A stretch of DNA of 61,127 nucleotides from Zygnema cylindricum (GCA_037447655.1 JBBHKE010000533.1:351618-412744), one strand, 5' to 3'; positions 1 through 18,042 are shown, numbered from the stretch's first letter. Notes: generated by a model not told the origin, from the letters alone. A program made the numbers and translations.

Positions 1-68
1 TCCCAACTTTACACACATGTATGTGAAATATAGTTTTAGTAGGAAAGCAAAGGAGGTGGACATTTTGT

Positions 69-525
69 CAGACTGACCATTTTTTTCTATGCCAATTAAT
101 AGTTTATAAGAATCCTACTTTAAAAAGCTTTTCCCAGGGTCCTCATGGCATTTTACGGTTTTTAGTAGTGTCCTTAACTACGGTTTTTACGAGCCTTTTT
201 AAGGAAAATGCCAAAACTGACATCCTTTCTAAGCCACCGCATAGTTTGAAGCTTCTAGTTTTCAAACCTGCCTAACGATTCCGTATGGTTATTTAACGGT
301 TTTTCGTACGGCTTTATACATTATAGATATACAGTACATACACTATATAAAATACACCTACTTCCAACTTTCAAGCCTGCCCGTCATGGTTTCTTATGGT
401 TTTCAACCGTCAGGATTTTAACAATTAGGATTTTAACTATTGCGGTAGGTTTTAACGGTTCCAGTAGGGCTTTCTCTATATACATATAACAAACTGACCT
501 CCTTTCTGTGCCACCGCGTAGTTTA
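69..525 (-). repeat. Tandem copies of the CLPT exon 3 donor region
   Basis: The real donor edge lies at plus 490-525 (minus-strand exon end, then GTCAGT). Similar segments recur at about 207-250 and 69-113. All share the backbone of AAACTA, GTGGC or TTGGC, AGAAAG or AGAAAA and GTCAGT. The flanking AT-rich sequence around 140-175, 256-312 and 372-470 is also repeated, so the unit is longer than the splice edge. Confidence 0.65.
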
Positions 526-3043
526 TGGCGGCCAAGGCCGGCTCTGTCAGAGGAGGGTGCTCCGGACTGAAATAGAACATGTCTGCCTTCCCCAAAAGCT
601 TCAGAGTCTCCTCTCGCACGCCCGAAAGTGTCACGCCATTGGACCGTAGGAACCGGGCAGCGGCACTGGTGCCTGGACAAGAAAGTAAGGGAGGAGGGAG
701 GGGAGAGAGAGAGGGAGGGAGGGGGAGAGGAAGAGAAAGCAAGAGAGAGTTAGAGAAAATATGGGCAATCCTTCTCAAAAACGTACCTTCTGTCAACATA
801 CCTATCTGAACAGTCAATATTTTTTCAAAAACTTAAAGATGTCTACACTGAACTTTGAAATCCTATCAACAACGAAAGAGAAAACTTTAGAAAAAACTCA
901 AAATCTCAAACCCTATTTTCGTAACCGTACCTTCTGTCAGCATGCCCATAAGGAGTGCCTCTGTACCAGTGGTCGGGTACTTCAGTTTTCGGGCTTCCAA
1001 TTCCGCCATACTGAATGATTTGATGGCCCGGGCCGACCATTTTCTGCAAAAAAGAAAAAGTACAACTCAAAAATTTCAACTCAAAGAAAGTACAAAGAGT
1101 ACAAAAAAGTAGAGCTCAGGAATATAGGATTTGACGGGCTGGGCCGATCATTTTCTGCAGAAAAAAGTACAATGCAAGAAATTGTACAATCAGTAATAAG
1201 CACAGAAGGTCAGAAATGAATAATTTGATGGCCCGGGCCGACCATTTTCAGAAAAAAATAATTACAACTCAAAAAAAAATTGACACAAAGAAAGTTTCAA
1301 ATAGTTCAAAAAAGTGCATAAAATCATTTTTTGATGGCCCAGTCAGATAGGCCAGCCCGACCATTTTCTGAAAATAAAAGGTCAAAAGGTGTAAAAAGTA
1401 CAAGAGAGAGAGGGAGAGGGAGAGGGACAGGGATAGGAGGAAGAGTGGGGGGGAGAGAGAGGACGAGGAAAAGAGAGAGAGAATAATTGATTAAAGAAAC
1501 CCAAGAAAGGAGTGATTGGGACGAAAACCAATGGCACCTTCACTGCCAGATTTTTTTTCTATAAAAACAAAACCCATTTAAACATTTTTGTTTTTTTGAT
1601 TCAGTCATCTGCTACACTGATTGTGATTAGCATTAATTGGGGCCGAGTTTTTTTTTTTTTTTGGTCCCTCTGACCGCAAATAGCGTTAATAACATTAATT
1701 GTTTTCTTCTTTTCTTAACGCTAACTTTTAAAGCGGTTCAAAACCAGCCACGTCATCCAAACTGAATTAGAATCAACTCTGTAGGGTATTTTTTAGGGAA
1801 AACACCCTAAAAAATCCTCAAACCCAATAAATAGTTATTTATAATTATGTTTAGTTCATGAAATTAACTAATATAAACCCCACAGGGATATTATTTTTTT
1901 ACTCTAATAGTGATTCATGGAGCATCTTTCTAGGGATTTGTACAATTCTTCCGGGGATAGGGTTTAATATGGTTTCTCAAGGGTTTATAGGGACTTATAG
2001 GGTGCTTTAGGTTTTTTAGGATTTCCTGCATTCCCAAAACCAGGAAGGAAAAAAATGCTAATAAAAATTTATCAATCTTTTCGGATTTTTAAATGAACAA
2101 AATTACCAATCTTAATAAAAAACAGCATTTTTTATTTATTTACGAAATACATAAAAAAAAGCTCTATATATTAAAAAAAAAAACCTCCTCCGTTATTATC
2201 ATTTTTTTACTTTCGATATCCTTTTCCAATCCTAATGCGACAATTTTAGGGGATTTTAAGAAGGGAGGGAGGGAGGGAGGGGGGGGGGGAGAGAGAGAGA
2301 GAAAGAGGAGAGCGAGAGAAGCTATAGAAGTAGTAAGAGCGTTAGGGTTTTATAATTCCTTATTAATAACAAAAATTAAATAGACTAAAGAAGTTGTTGA
2401 CGCCATTCGTTTGTCCCACTGCCTTTTCAGCGAAAAAAAAAACAGGAAAAATAAAAAAATGAATGCTCTTTCGAGGGTTTCTCGGGGTATTATCAGGGTT
2501 TTCCAAGGTTTTCCAGCATTTCTCAGGGTTTTAAAGGGTTTATTAGAATTTCAAGACCGAATCTGACGCAGAAACTGCAACTACAATTATAATTTTTTTT
2601 TGAAGTAAACCCTAAGAATGATAAACTGCAAACTGAACGTAGAACCTGAACACAAAACCTAAGACTTAGCGACAGATTATTTAAATTTATAAATTTACAT
2701 TATAAGTATTATATAGTGCACACATAGATAGATGAAACACTTACACAGCAGGCAAACTCATGGAAACCACTCCAATTCGTGTTTGAGGCTGAGGAGAAGC
2801 CATGGCTTTCAATTCAACTATTTTAACTCCAAACAAATTTGATCTCCAGCCATTTCCAGAGCCATGATGTCCACTTTTTCCTTCACTAAAACTTGAACTT
2901 CTCAACTGCAAAAAGCTTTGGACTGAGACAGAAGTTTGGAATGAGGAGGAAGAGGTGGAGGAGCAAGAGGGAAGATAGGCAAGAGAAGAGCCTGAAATAA
3001 TCGAAGAATGAGAGAGAGGAAGAGTGTGGAGCGCGGAAGCCAT
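499..3043 (-). CDS. CLPT: CLPT: Clp-N accessory subunit of the plastid Clp protease (5' part; gene leaves the left edge)
   Basis: Three exons on the minus strand keep phase: 3043-2745 (ATG at 3043), 1043-931 and 672-499. All have GT donors and AG acceptors (GTAAGT at 2744; CAG before 1043; GTACGG at 930; CAG before 672; GTCAGT at 498). Exon 1 is serine-rich and looks like a chloroplast transit peptide starting MASALHTLPLSHSS. Exon 2 gives WSARAIKSFSMAELEARK and GTEALLMGMLTEG; exon 3 gives REETLKLLGKADMF and FSPEHPPLTEPA. These match plant ClpT1/ClpT2, small Clp-N-like stromal proteins that stabilise the ClpP/R core. About 195 codons are present; plant ClpTs are about 240 aa, so the last 40-50 residues lie beyond position 1. 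No HLLLGIW-type exon is visible in 1-480. Both introns carry decayed copies of their own splice edges (see findings). Family assignment is firm; CLPT1 versus CLPT2 is not decided. Confidence 0.9.
776..803 (-). repeat. Intronic copy of the CLPT exon 2 end and donor
   Basis: The minus strand here reads ATGTTGACAGAAGGTACGT. The real exon 2 end at 943-926 reads ATGCTGACAGAAGGTACGG. The copy is about 143 bp inside intron 2 and again encodes MLTEG followed by a GT donor word. Confidence 0.7.
1012..1372 (-). repeat. Four-copy tandem array of the CLPT exon 2 acceptor
   Basis: The functional acceptor with the first exon 2 codons (plus 1019-1050) is followed by copies at 1131-1160, 1224-1251 and 1330-1370. 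Each contains the complement of AAAATGGTCGGCC-type sequence, i.e. codons for K-W-S-A-R. Copies 2 and 4 keep the AG; copy 3 has CTG instead of CAG. Spacing is about 95-115 bp. Short GTAC/TCAAA-rich sequence between the copies is repeated too. Confidence 0.8.
1380..1482. repeat. Purine-rich GA/GGA tract in CLPT intron 1
   Basis: About 100 bp of almost pure purine on the plus strand (pyrimidine on the transcribed-gene sense strand). Simple sequence; similar tracts lie at 689-757, 2258-2320 and 5596-5650. Confidence 0.8.
1615..1920. mobile_element. Degenerate TA-flanked MITE in CLPT intron 1
   Basis: It starts with TA-CACTGATTGTGATTAGC and ends near ACTCTAATAGTGATTCATGG. The inside is homologous to the element at 5309-5532 (shared CGCAAAT...GTTAATAA...ACGTCAT blocks) but carries an extra segment near 1785-1830. 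The termini are decayed and the right end is uncertain. Confidence 0.5.
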
Positions 3044-3327
3044 GGCTGCTGCCAGAGAGAGAGAGGAAAGGAGAGGGTGGGAAGAGAGAGGGTGGGAAAG
3101 AAGAAGAAAAGAAGAAGAGTGAAGGACACGGCAGAGTATGACACGTATAACGAAAGACATAGAACAACGAGCTGTACTACTGCAGTACAGTACTTTATCG
3201 TACAATATGTACTTTTTTACAAGCTAATTGCGTATTTTACTGTACTTTTTTGCGTAGTTTTGGGGAATGTGTACAAAGTACAAAGAGTTTTAAACTTTTA
3301 ATACCTTACAGTACAGTATGTACAGTA

Positions 3328-3526
3328 CACCTTGAATCATTATTAGCGTTTAAAAATTATTAGTGTAAAGAAAAAATTAGCGTCATTCATTCTAATTTAG
3401 TGCCAGGAGACGTGGCAGATTATGGTCCACGTCTTTAAATAGTGTAATCTATTCTATTTAAGGTATCAATGTCAAAATTTTAGGGTGCCGATATAGAGTA
3501 CATAAGGCTAATAACGATTCATGGTG
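3328..3526. mobile_element. TA-flanked MITE (199 bp)
   Basis: Terminal inverted repeats read CACCTTGAATCATTATTAG and, on the other strand, CACCATGAATCGTTATTAG. TA sits on both sides (3326-3327 and 3527-3528). It lies about 285 bp upstream of the CLPT start codon. Confidence 0.8.
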
Positions 3527-4218
3527 TACTGTACAGTACTGTGCTGTACTGTACTCGACAAGATTAAGTACGTATTTTAATTTTTCCGTACGCTATTCTG
3601 TACGATGTAAGAATACCGTACTAACGGAAAAATTCCTTTGGCATGTCCAAATTCATTTTAATGCATGGAAATTTCAAATTTGGACTGCAAAAAACTTACT
3701 AATTTCATCTCTTCACAAGCGATTTTGTCAGTAACTTTCTCGTTTTATAAAATACAAGCTTATAAATAATTATTTTTAAACGTCACCGTTGTTTGTTACA
3801 ATATCTCGTATTTGTTGCATGAAGAAAAGTTAAACAGAGATTGATGATGTCCAGGAAGCAAATACTTGTCCTGGCATATTTAAAAAACGAAAAAAGAAAA
3901 CAGTTTATTTTACCAAATTTTCAATAAAGTGCGTACACGGATTTAAGTTTATTGTACGGAGGTCTCATCAACAGTTCTATGTACTGATTTCAGTTTTTTT
4001 CTTAAGAACAACAATTTCATGTACGGCGTTCGGTTTTTTTTTCTCAAGTAGATTGTAACTTCCATCATTGCATTGAATTTAAGTTTATTGTACTGAAAAC
4101 CTCAACAATATTTTTATGTACTTGATTGCATTTTTTTTTTCCATAATTGCCAAAAAATCCGTGAGAAGGTTATCTTTTATTGTTCCCAAGCTCTCAACAA
4201 TTTCATGCATTGAACTTT

Positions 4219-4364
4219 CGTTCTTTCGTATTTTTTTTCATACTTTCGTACTCTCTTTCGTATTCTTTCGTACTTTCTTTCGTACTTTCGTACTTTTTTT
4301 CCATACTTTTTTTGTACTTTCTTTTGTACTTTCTTTTGTACTTTCTTTCGTACTTTCTTTGCAG
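4219..4364 (+). repeat. TTTCGTAC/TTTTGTAC minisatellite forming a polypyrimidine tract
   Basis: More than a dozen imperfect 7-10 bp units of TTTCGTAC and TTTTGTAC run directly into the acceptor CTTTGCAG of the first coding exon of the DUF1499 gene. The array supplies the whole pyrimidine tract of that splice site. Confidence 0.75.
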
Positions 4365-4367
4365 TGT

Positions 4368-11489
<7,122 letters not shown>

Positions 11490-11922
11490 AATGTTAAGTG
11501 GTCAACTCAATCGAAAAAAAGGTATATATGCATGGGAATAGGAGTTGAAAGAGGTGCTCATTCAAGAAAAAGGGAATCAGGACATATGAAATGAGGTGTA
11601 CAAAGGAATGTAAAACATTTGTCTACTAGTTAGAGGGAGAGGGAGAGAGAGGGAGGGAGAGAGAGAGAAAAAGAGAGATAGGCTATGTTTTTCCTTATCA
11701 ACATCGACAATATTTTTTGTGGTCCGACAAAAGTTTTATGGGGAAAAAGGACGTGGATATTTGTAATGCATGGTTATTATTTTTTATATAGAGAAGTGTG
11801 ATGGCCAATTCTTTTTTCAGATGGGTTTTCATAATTCTGGTTTCAAATCATGGATATTGATTCAAAGAAGTAATAATAACCTTCTTTTTTGTTTAAGTGG
11901 TATTGTGAATGTCGGAATGCGA

Positions 11923-11975
11923 CACCATGTATCGCTATTAGTGTTAATGTTTTTTTTTCGCCACTTTATACGGTG
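11923..11975. mobile_element. Internally deleted MITE remnant (53 bp)
   Basis: CACCATGTATCGCTATTAG at the left and ATACGGTG-TA at the right match the family termini with almost no interior left. Confidence 0.5.
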
Positions 11976-11982
11976 TAGTAGC

Positions 11983-12060
11983 CCCTAGGTTACTTAGCGG
12001 TAGCTCATTTGCAAAGCAGAATGATTAATTAAGTTGTTTGGTTCGATTTCAGACCGTTTT
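11983..12060 (+). repeat. tRNA-like head, possible SINE fragment
   Basis: TTAGCGGTAGCTC (11994-12006) resembles a pol III A box, and GGTTCGATTTC (12040-12050) matches a B box at 10 of 11 positions. It is too degenerate for a functional tRNA call; no acceptor stem closes. A pyrimidine tract follows. Confidence 0.4.
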
Positions 12061-12295
12061 TAATCCTTTCTCTCTCTCTTTCTTTCTCATTTATACATTT
12101 GGTGTTGGTAAATACACTTATAAAATTTTCAAATCGTTTTTTCTATATATTTAGCATGGAAACTTTTATTTTTGTGGAGGTTGAACCCGTCCAATTATGG
12201 GGTATAATGAGCATAATAGAGGAGAGTGTATAATGTGGGCATTAATGAAGAAATAGAGGAGAGAGTGCGCAGCATATAGGTCATTTGCAAAATGT

Positions 12296-12420
12296 ATCTC
12301 CCCCTCTCTCCCCTCTCCCTCCCTCTCTCCCTCCCTCCCACTCTCCCTCCCTCTCCGTCTCCCCCTCCCTCTCCCTCTCCCTCTCCCTCTCCCCCTCCCC
12401 CTCCCCCTCCCCCTCCCCCA
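12296..12420. repeat. CCCTCT polypyrimidine tract
   Basis: About 125 bp of CCCTCT/CCCCCT units with almost no purine on the plus strand. Confidence 0.9.
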
Positions 12421-13242
12421 GTAACAAATATTTTCACTGGTACTGCCAGTTGTTGAAGATGTTAGTGTGTAAAAGAAAACGAGGATGTTCGAATATCACA
12501 CAAATTATAGCGTTCTCTGTTGTTTTTGCAACCTCTCGAGCGTTGACTAATATCAAGGTTTTATTATAACTGCAAATAGTAAACCATTCGAGTACATGGA
12601 AACAAAAGAAAGGAAAAGACAAAACGAAACTAAAAAGATGAAAAAGACGAAAGACTCGCAAAACCAAAAAAACCAATTGTATGCATATTAAATGTTTTTC
12701 TATTTCGCACATGAAAGCCATGGTTTAAAGAATGGAACAACTTTATTTCAAAACTTGTGATGGAACATAAAGAACAAATGGGAGAAAAAATAAAAAGTCA
12801 TTTTAAACCTATAAAAGGCAAAAGAAAATGCGCTACGTTTTAAATATTGAACAAACTAGACAAAACGATCTAATGCACTTAAAAACTGAATTAAATATCT
12901 TGGGTGATTATCCACACCAAAAAGAAACCTACACCACCCATCGTTATTAGAGTATATAACACTAATTGTGTCACAACTTTTTCTAGGCGAAAATCATAAA
13001 ATAGTGTTACCAAAGTGGAGTTCACGTAAAGTGAGAAAGTGTATGCGCGCAACACTTCTATTTACATGTGGTTGCCGCAGTTTTGTTACCGTAAACCCTT
13101 GGACGGCCGTGTGAATTGTTGTTTTTTTTTATGACGGTCGACGTTTACAAGCGCGAAAATATTTTAACCGGTTGTTACAATATTTCGCAAGTCAAAGGTG
13201 TTCAACGGATTGACCGTCAATTCTAAATTCAACTATATAGTA

Positions 13243-13826
13243 CACCGTCGATTGTATTTAGTGTATTGAACACTAATTCGGCGCCCCTAAATTTTGAGGG
13301 TTTTACCTAAAATAGGGTAAAGGATACTAATTTTTCCTGTACGCTAATTACGAGATGAACAATTAGTGTACACCATTTTAATTTATGTATATTTTTATTA
13401 GTGTGGAATACAGAACATGTCGGTTCGTATAAAAATGTACTTTTTTATCATACTAGTACGGATATTTTAATAAAATCTCTGCTATCGCACGAAAAACTGC
13501 CCTGTGAATTAAAGAATTTCATATTTGTACCTGTTTTAGTGTACATTTGTTTGTCGCGTATTGTCTACACCGTAAAAAACCGAAATTAGAGTTAGGAATT
13601 AATTAGAGTGAAAGTATGCGACAGTGTACGAATTGTCAGAATCTGTACTTTTACCTATATTAACGTAGATATCCTCTCGACAAATCAGCTGTACCCATAT
13701 TGGCGTACGTTGAAAAATTAGTGTATAACTTTTTTTTCGAAATTTTTCTGGGTCAAAATTAGTGTACATGACACTAAATTATTCTACACACTAATAATTT
13801 CTATACACTAAATACGATCGACGGTG
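13243..13826. mobile_element. TA-flanked MITE, long form (584 bp)
   Basis: Left terminus CACCGTCGATTGTATTTAG and right terminus (other strand) CACCGTCGATCGTATTTAG, with TA on each side (13241-13242, 13827-13828). The inside has further ATTAGTGTAC words. No reading frame. Confidence 0.85.
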
Positions 13827-14467
13827 TACTTAAAATGTACAAATGTGTACTTAAATGTACAATCTTTGACGAGATGACGTAGGTGACTGCGCGCAAACCA
13901 GAATAGTCACCGCGCTGATCATTTCCCCAAAGATTTCCTTTCTTTCATCCATGTTACAAAAAATCAGCAAAAAGCATAGAGGTGCCAAACGTACGGATTT
14001 TCACTTTTTTACGAAAATGCGTTAAATTTTTAAGATTTTGAAATTTTCGTAAAATTCGTAGCTTTCGTGTACGGGTTTAATGTACGAACAAAATGTACGG
14101 AATTATATAAAAAAAGGTTAAAAGTACACCGTGAATCGGTGTTAAAGTTAAGGAATCAATACATGTTCCCATGTTTTTAGGGCAGAGGTCGAAACGGTCA
14201 ACTGAAACCGTGACCGACCGTTAATTGACCGCCCGCGCGTGATCCGGAACGGATTCGGTTGCCAAATTTTGAGGGCCGGGCGGTTGCGGTCGGTTGATTC
14301 ACCAGAAAAAAAAAACGGTCCGTTACGGTCGGTCAACCAAAAAACCAAAAAAAATGAGAAATTTGTACTGTCCATACAATCCAACATTATTGTACTTTGT
14401 ACTCTTTGGTATCGTGGAAGTACGTGACATCATGATTAGCGTCGCAAATCTGACACGGTGGGAACTA

Positions 14468-15006
14468 CACCGCGCATCGTTATTAGTGTCAAGGTCACTA
14501 ATTTGGGTTCTTAAAATTTTGATTTTTTTCCAAAAATAGTATACGTGATTTTAATTTTTCCTTGACGTTAATTGAGGTTCCGTACAAATTAGCGTACAGA
14601 ACGAAAGTACATTAATATGTAAATAGTGTGGTGTACGGTCTACGTCATACCGTACATAAATGTACCTTTTTAGTTGAAAATTTTACAAAAAATGAATTAA
14701 ATCGGACGCGCTTGCATAGGAACGTGCGCTAAAAAAACGGGATTGGTCTGACATGTAAATAAGTCTGACATGTACGGATATTTAAATTTCACTACGGTGT
14801 ACGATTTTTTATATTTTGTACGGATACATATAATAATGTATATAATCGTACAGAAAATTTTCCATTTTTGCTGTTCCAAATTAGCGTTAACACTGAAATT
14901 AGAATAAACCTTTTTTTTTTTAATTTTCAAATTCTTAATTAGAGTCAATGACGGTATATTTACTTACACACTATTTAAACTTTGACACTAATAACGATGC
15001 GCGGTG
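14468..15006. mobile_element. TA-flanked MITE, 539-bp subfamily
   Basis: Both ends read CACCGCGCATCGTTATTAG inward, with matching bases continuing for about 25 bp. TA lies at 14466-14467 and 15007-15008. The inside shares blocks with the elements at 16991, 17531 and 60930 (AATAGTGTGGTGTACGGTC). Confidence 0.9.
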
Positions 15007-15762
15007 TAGTGTTGGGTATCGAGGACCGTTTGCCGATATTCGATATATATCGAATTTCAGGTACCCGATAATCGATATATCGCTTCAATATATCGAATTT
15101 CAAATCATCGCGATATATCGCCAATATATCGTATCGTCAATATATCGAAGCTAAAAAAAAAATAAAAAAAATCCCACAGGTTTTCAAAGTCTCGTGACTT
15201 CCGACAAAGTGACTGTAAAATCTTTGCCGGAAAGAAATACGGTTTTTTCCTGAAAGTCAGCACTCAGCAGAGTGAAGGAGATCTCTGAGGTACATTGACG
15301 AGGTACACGTGAAGTACACGTACATCATACGCAGAAACAATTTTCCAGACGAAAAAGGTCGGTTTCCAGATATTCGATGATTTTTGAGATTTGGTAGTCA
15401 GGTTACGTGGAACCACTCATATCAGAACACGTATGTAAAGCTTTTTGACAAAAGATACGCGATGTACCCGAGGCCTCTTTTCAGAATTAGTACTTTTTTG
15501 TCGGTTACATTTTGCGGCGTCTACATTTAAGTCACGGAACAAAAATCACGGCGTACGTGGCGCATTTAGACAATTTGACTTTTTCGTTAAAATAGCATAT
15601 TATATAAAAAAATAAAATTTAAAAAATGCTATATATCGCGATATATATCTCGATAATTTATGTTGGTCTCAGTACGATATATCGAGGATCCTGCTCGATC
15701 GATATTCAATATGTCGAATATCGAGATTATCGCGATATGAATTTACCCGATACCCAACACTA
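15007..15762. mobile_element. Inverted-repeat element rich in CGATATATCG
   Basis: Ends TAGTGTTGGGTATCG and CGATACCCAACACTA are perfect 15-bp inverted repeats. Both subterminal regions are packed with CGATATATCG-type palindromes. hAT-like ends are suggested by GTGTTGGG, but no 8-bp target duplication is visible, perhaps because it abuts the MITE on its left. Confidence 0.6.
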
Positions 15763-16111
15763 GTAGTAACACTATTCATTTCGCAAATCTTAGGGAACGC
15801 GACAAAGCGTCGCAAATCTGACACGGTAGTACACTATTCATTTCGCAAATCCAAAGGAACGCGACAAATCATAATTTTTGGCTTATTCATAAGTCGTACA
15901 TTAGTTAATTTTGTACTTTTTTGGTTACGGGCGGGCACGGTTAATCGCGAGAAATCGAGTTTCGGTTAACTTTTATTTTCGTAAACGCCGGTCGGTTAAC
16001 GGTTAACAATTTTGGAGCGTGACAAAACCCGGTTGGGCGTCGGTTACTCAGATTTTGGAAAAAAAAACGGTCGGTTTCGGTTATATAAAATTTTGACTTT
16101 TGCGACCTCTG

Positions 16112-16988
16112 TTTTAGGGTAGCCGCGATACTCCGTGTTCACATTTTCGATGCCTGAACATGTGAGAACAGGTCAGTGCGATTTTCCTTCGTCTTTATGA
16201 CTTGAAATCTAATTTGAGTACACTTTTCTGCGCGACGCACTCAATCTTCCCGGTTTACGCAATAATCTGACACTTATTTTGAACATCTGTACCAAATAAT
16301 GAGAAATCATAGTACGGACTGACACATTTCGTCCATTACACTACCTACAAATACATTAGAGTAATTAACGCTGGTTTAAACAGTTCCAATATTAACGTAG
16401 AAAAATTGTTGAGTTAGGGTGAAGTTACATTTAGGGTTGAAAGTTGAAAATGTGGTTATTTACTGCCGGACGTTCTGTTTCAGACAATGCCGTACCAATT
16501 TTTTTTTTCTGTCATAAAAGCTAAGTTACTGGATGACTAATTTCATTCTCCAAACTTATGGGCGTAAGCCTTGATCGTCGGATGCAGAATCGGATACGCC
16601 GTCGGTAAAACCTTTCAGTTTGTAACAAGTGACGTGAAAGAGTTCAATTTTAGGAGCCTGAACGAATAGCATTGGGCCAAATATCCGCGACGAGCGAGCG
16701 ATTACGTGGCTATACGTGGCCGAGGCCATGTGCCTTCCGCCAGCGTGGATGCAAAGCCAGCGGAAGCCGCGGGAAAATCTTTGACGGAAGATATACAAAA
16801 AAACCGGTACTTTTATACATGGGCACAAACCCTAAGTTGTAGTATTACTTTTGATCAAATATCTTTTACTTTCTATTTTATTAATAAGTCAAAGTCGGTC
16901 AACGCATTTTTAAAAGAATTGCATGTGTTCTGTGCGATATCATTATTTTTTCGACGTTTTATGCGTGCGTTTAAAACGCTTGGTACAG
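16112..16988. other. Non-coding spacer
   Basis: No gene recognised. A 90-codon minus-strand frame around 16556-16828 has no recognisable domain and only weak local resemblance to sequence near 44250. Confidence 0.5.
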
Positions 16989-16990
16989 TA

Positions 16991-17528
16991 CACCGTGAAT
17001 CGTTATTGGCTTAATGGACGCTATTTATGTTACCTTTTATTTTTCCCAAGTTCTTAAACAGCATAAATTATTATGTTTTTTCTTTTACGCCATTTAGGGT
17101 TCTTTTCCAATTTGTATCATCTAAATAGAGTGTTGTACGGTTAGTGTCAGACCGTACAAATATGTACCTTTTTAAGTGAGAAAGTATAATTAATGGGTTT
17201 TAGTAACCACGGACGCATGAGAATATGCTCTCTAAAATGGGGATGAAATCGGGTTGTCAAAAATCACGTTCTCACATATTTGTCCGTCAACCGCGTTTCG
17301 ACCGTGTGAGCGTACGATTTGTGTACGATTTGTCAGATTTTGAATAGAATTTATATTAGTGTAAACAAGTTTGGGGCGGGTGTTTATTTTTTTTTAAATC
17401 CAAATTAGTATAAGTAAATATCCAGTATGTATGTTCTTTTTGTAAAAATCAGAATTCTCAATTAGCGTAAATAACGGTAATTGTTCCTACACGCTAAGAA
17501 ACCTTTACGCGAATAACGATTCACGGTG
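16991..17528. mobile_element. TA-flanked MITE, 538 bp
   Basis: Left end TA-CACCGTGAATCGTTATTGG; right end AATAACGATTCACGGTG-TA. The inside shares blocks with 14468-15006 and 17531-18042. The right TA is also the left TA of the next element. Confidence 0.85.
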
Positions 17529-17530
17529 TA

Positions 17531-18042
17531 CACCGCGAATCGTTATTAGTGTCAACAACTCTAATTTGGGTTCTTAAATTTTTGATTTTTTTCCCCAAAT
17601 AGGATACATGATTTTAGTTTTTCCTTGACGTTATTTAAGTTACCGTACAAAATAGGGTAAAGAACGAAAGTACAATAATATCTAAATAGTGTGGTGTACG
17701 GTCGATGTCAGACCGTACATAAAACCCTTTCAAGCGGTTCTTTTACAAAATGAATTAATCAGACGCGCACGCAGGAACGTGCGCTAAAAATGGGATTGGT
17801 CTGACACGTAAATTAGCCTTTATACGGATATTTAAATTTCGACGGAGTACGATTTCTAACATTTTAAAATGAATCATATAATAATGTATAATCGTACGGA
17901 AAATTTCCATTTTGCTGTTCCAATTAGCATTAACGCCGAAATTAGAATACACCTTTTAAAAATCAAACTCTTAATTAGCATCAATTACGGTAAATTTACT
18001 TCTACACTATTTAAACTTTGACACTAATAACGATGCGCGGTG
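17531..18042. mobile_element. TA-flanked MITE, 512 bp, directly adjacent to the previous one
   Basis: Left end CACCGCGAATCGTTATTAG; right end ATAACGATGCGCGGTG-TA. Only TA (17529-17530) separates it from the element ending at 17528. Much of the inside aligns with 14468-15006. Confidence 0.88.

Larger units (their letters stand above)
3044..4367. promoter_or_regulatory. Divergent spacer between CLPT and the DUF1499 gene
   Basis: This 1.3-kb stretch separates the two start codons. It contains a purine block (about 3050-3120), GTAC-rich sequence, one clear MITE (3328-3526) and the TTTCGTAC minisatellite ending at 4364. No reliable TATA box or other promoter element is claimed. Confidence 0.5.
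11490..14182. other. Non-coding, repeat-rich spacer
   Basis: No supportable gene. It holds a GA tract (11632-11678), a deleted MITE (11923-11975), a SINE-like head (11983-12060), a CT tract (12296-12420), a MITE left end at 12932 without a partner, and a 584-bp MITE (13243-13826). The rest is AT-rich with many GTAC and TACG words. Confidence 0.6.
14183..16111. mobile_element. hAT-like non-autonomous element with 8-bp target duplication, carrying nested elements
   Basis: Short inverted ends CAGAGGTCG and CGACCTCTG at 14183 and 16103-16111 are flanked on both sides by TTTTAGGG (14175-14182 and 16112-16119), an 8-bp duplication typical of hAT transposons. Subterminal GGTCGGTT-type repeats lie inside both ends. 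No transposase frame. A TA-type MITE (14468-15006) and a second inverted-repeat element (15007-15762) sit inside it, so it is the older insertion. Confidence 0.75.

Noticed and set aside
1012-1372. CRISPR-like or satellite array
   Set aside because: Units are few, diverged and centred on a splice site. This is a eukaryotic intron.
12195-12437. Gly/Glu-rich frame over the CCCTCT tract
   Set aside because: Simple-sequence product without codon or domain signal.
14127-14182. Another MITE starting TA-CACCGTGAATCGG
   Set aside because: Only the left end is visible. No matching right terminus was found, so it is not listed as an element.
16556-17014. Frames of 90 and 102 codons around 16700
   Set aside because: No domain. 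Local similarity to 44200-44290 suggests a shared repeat rather than a gene.
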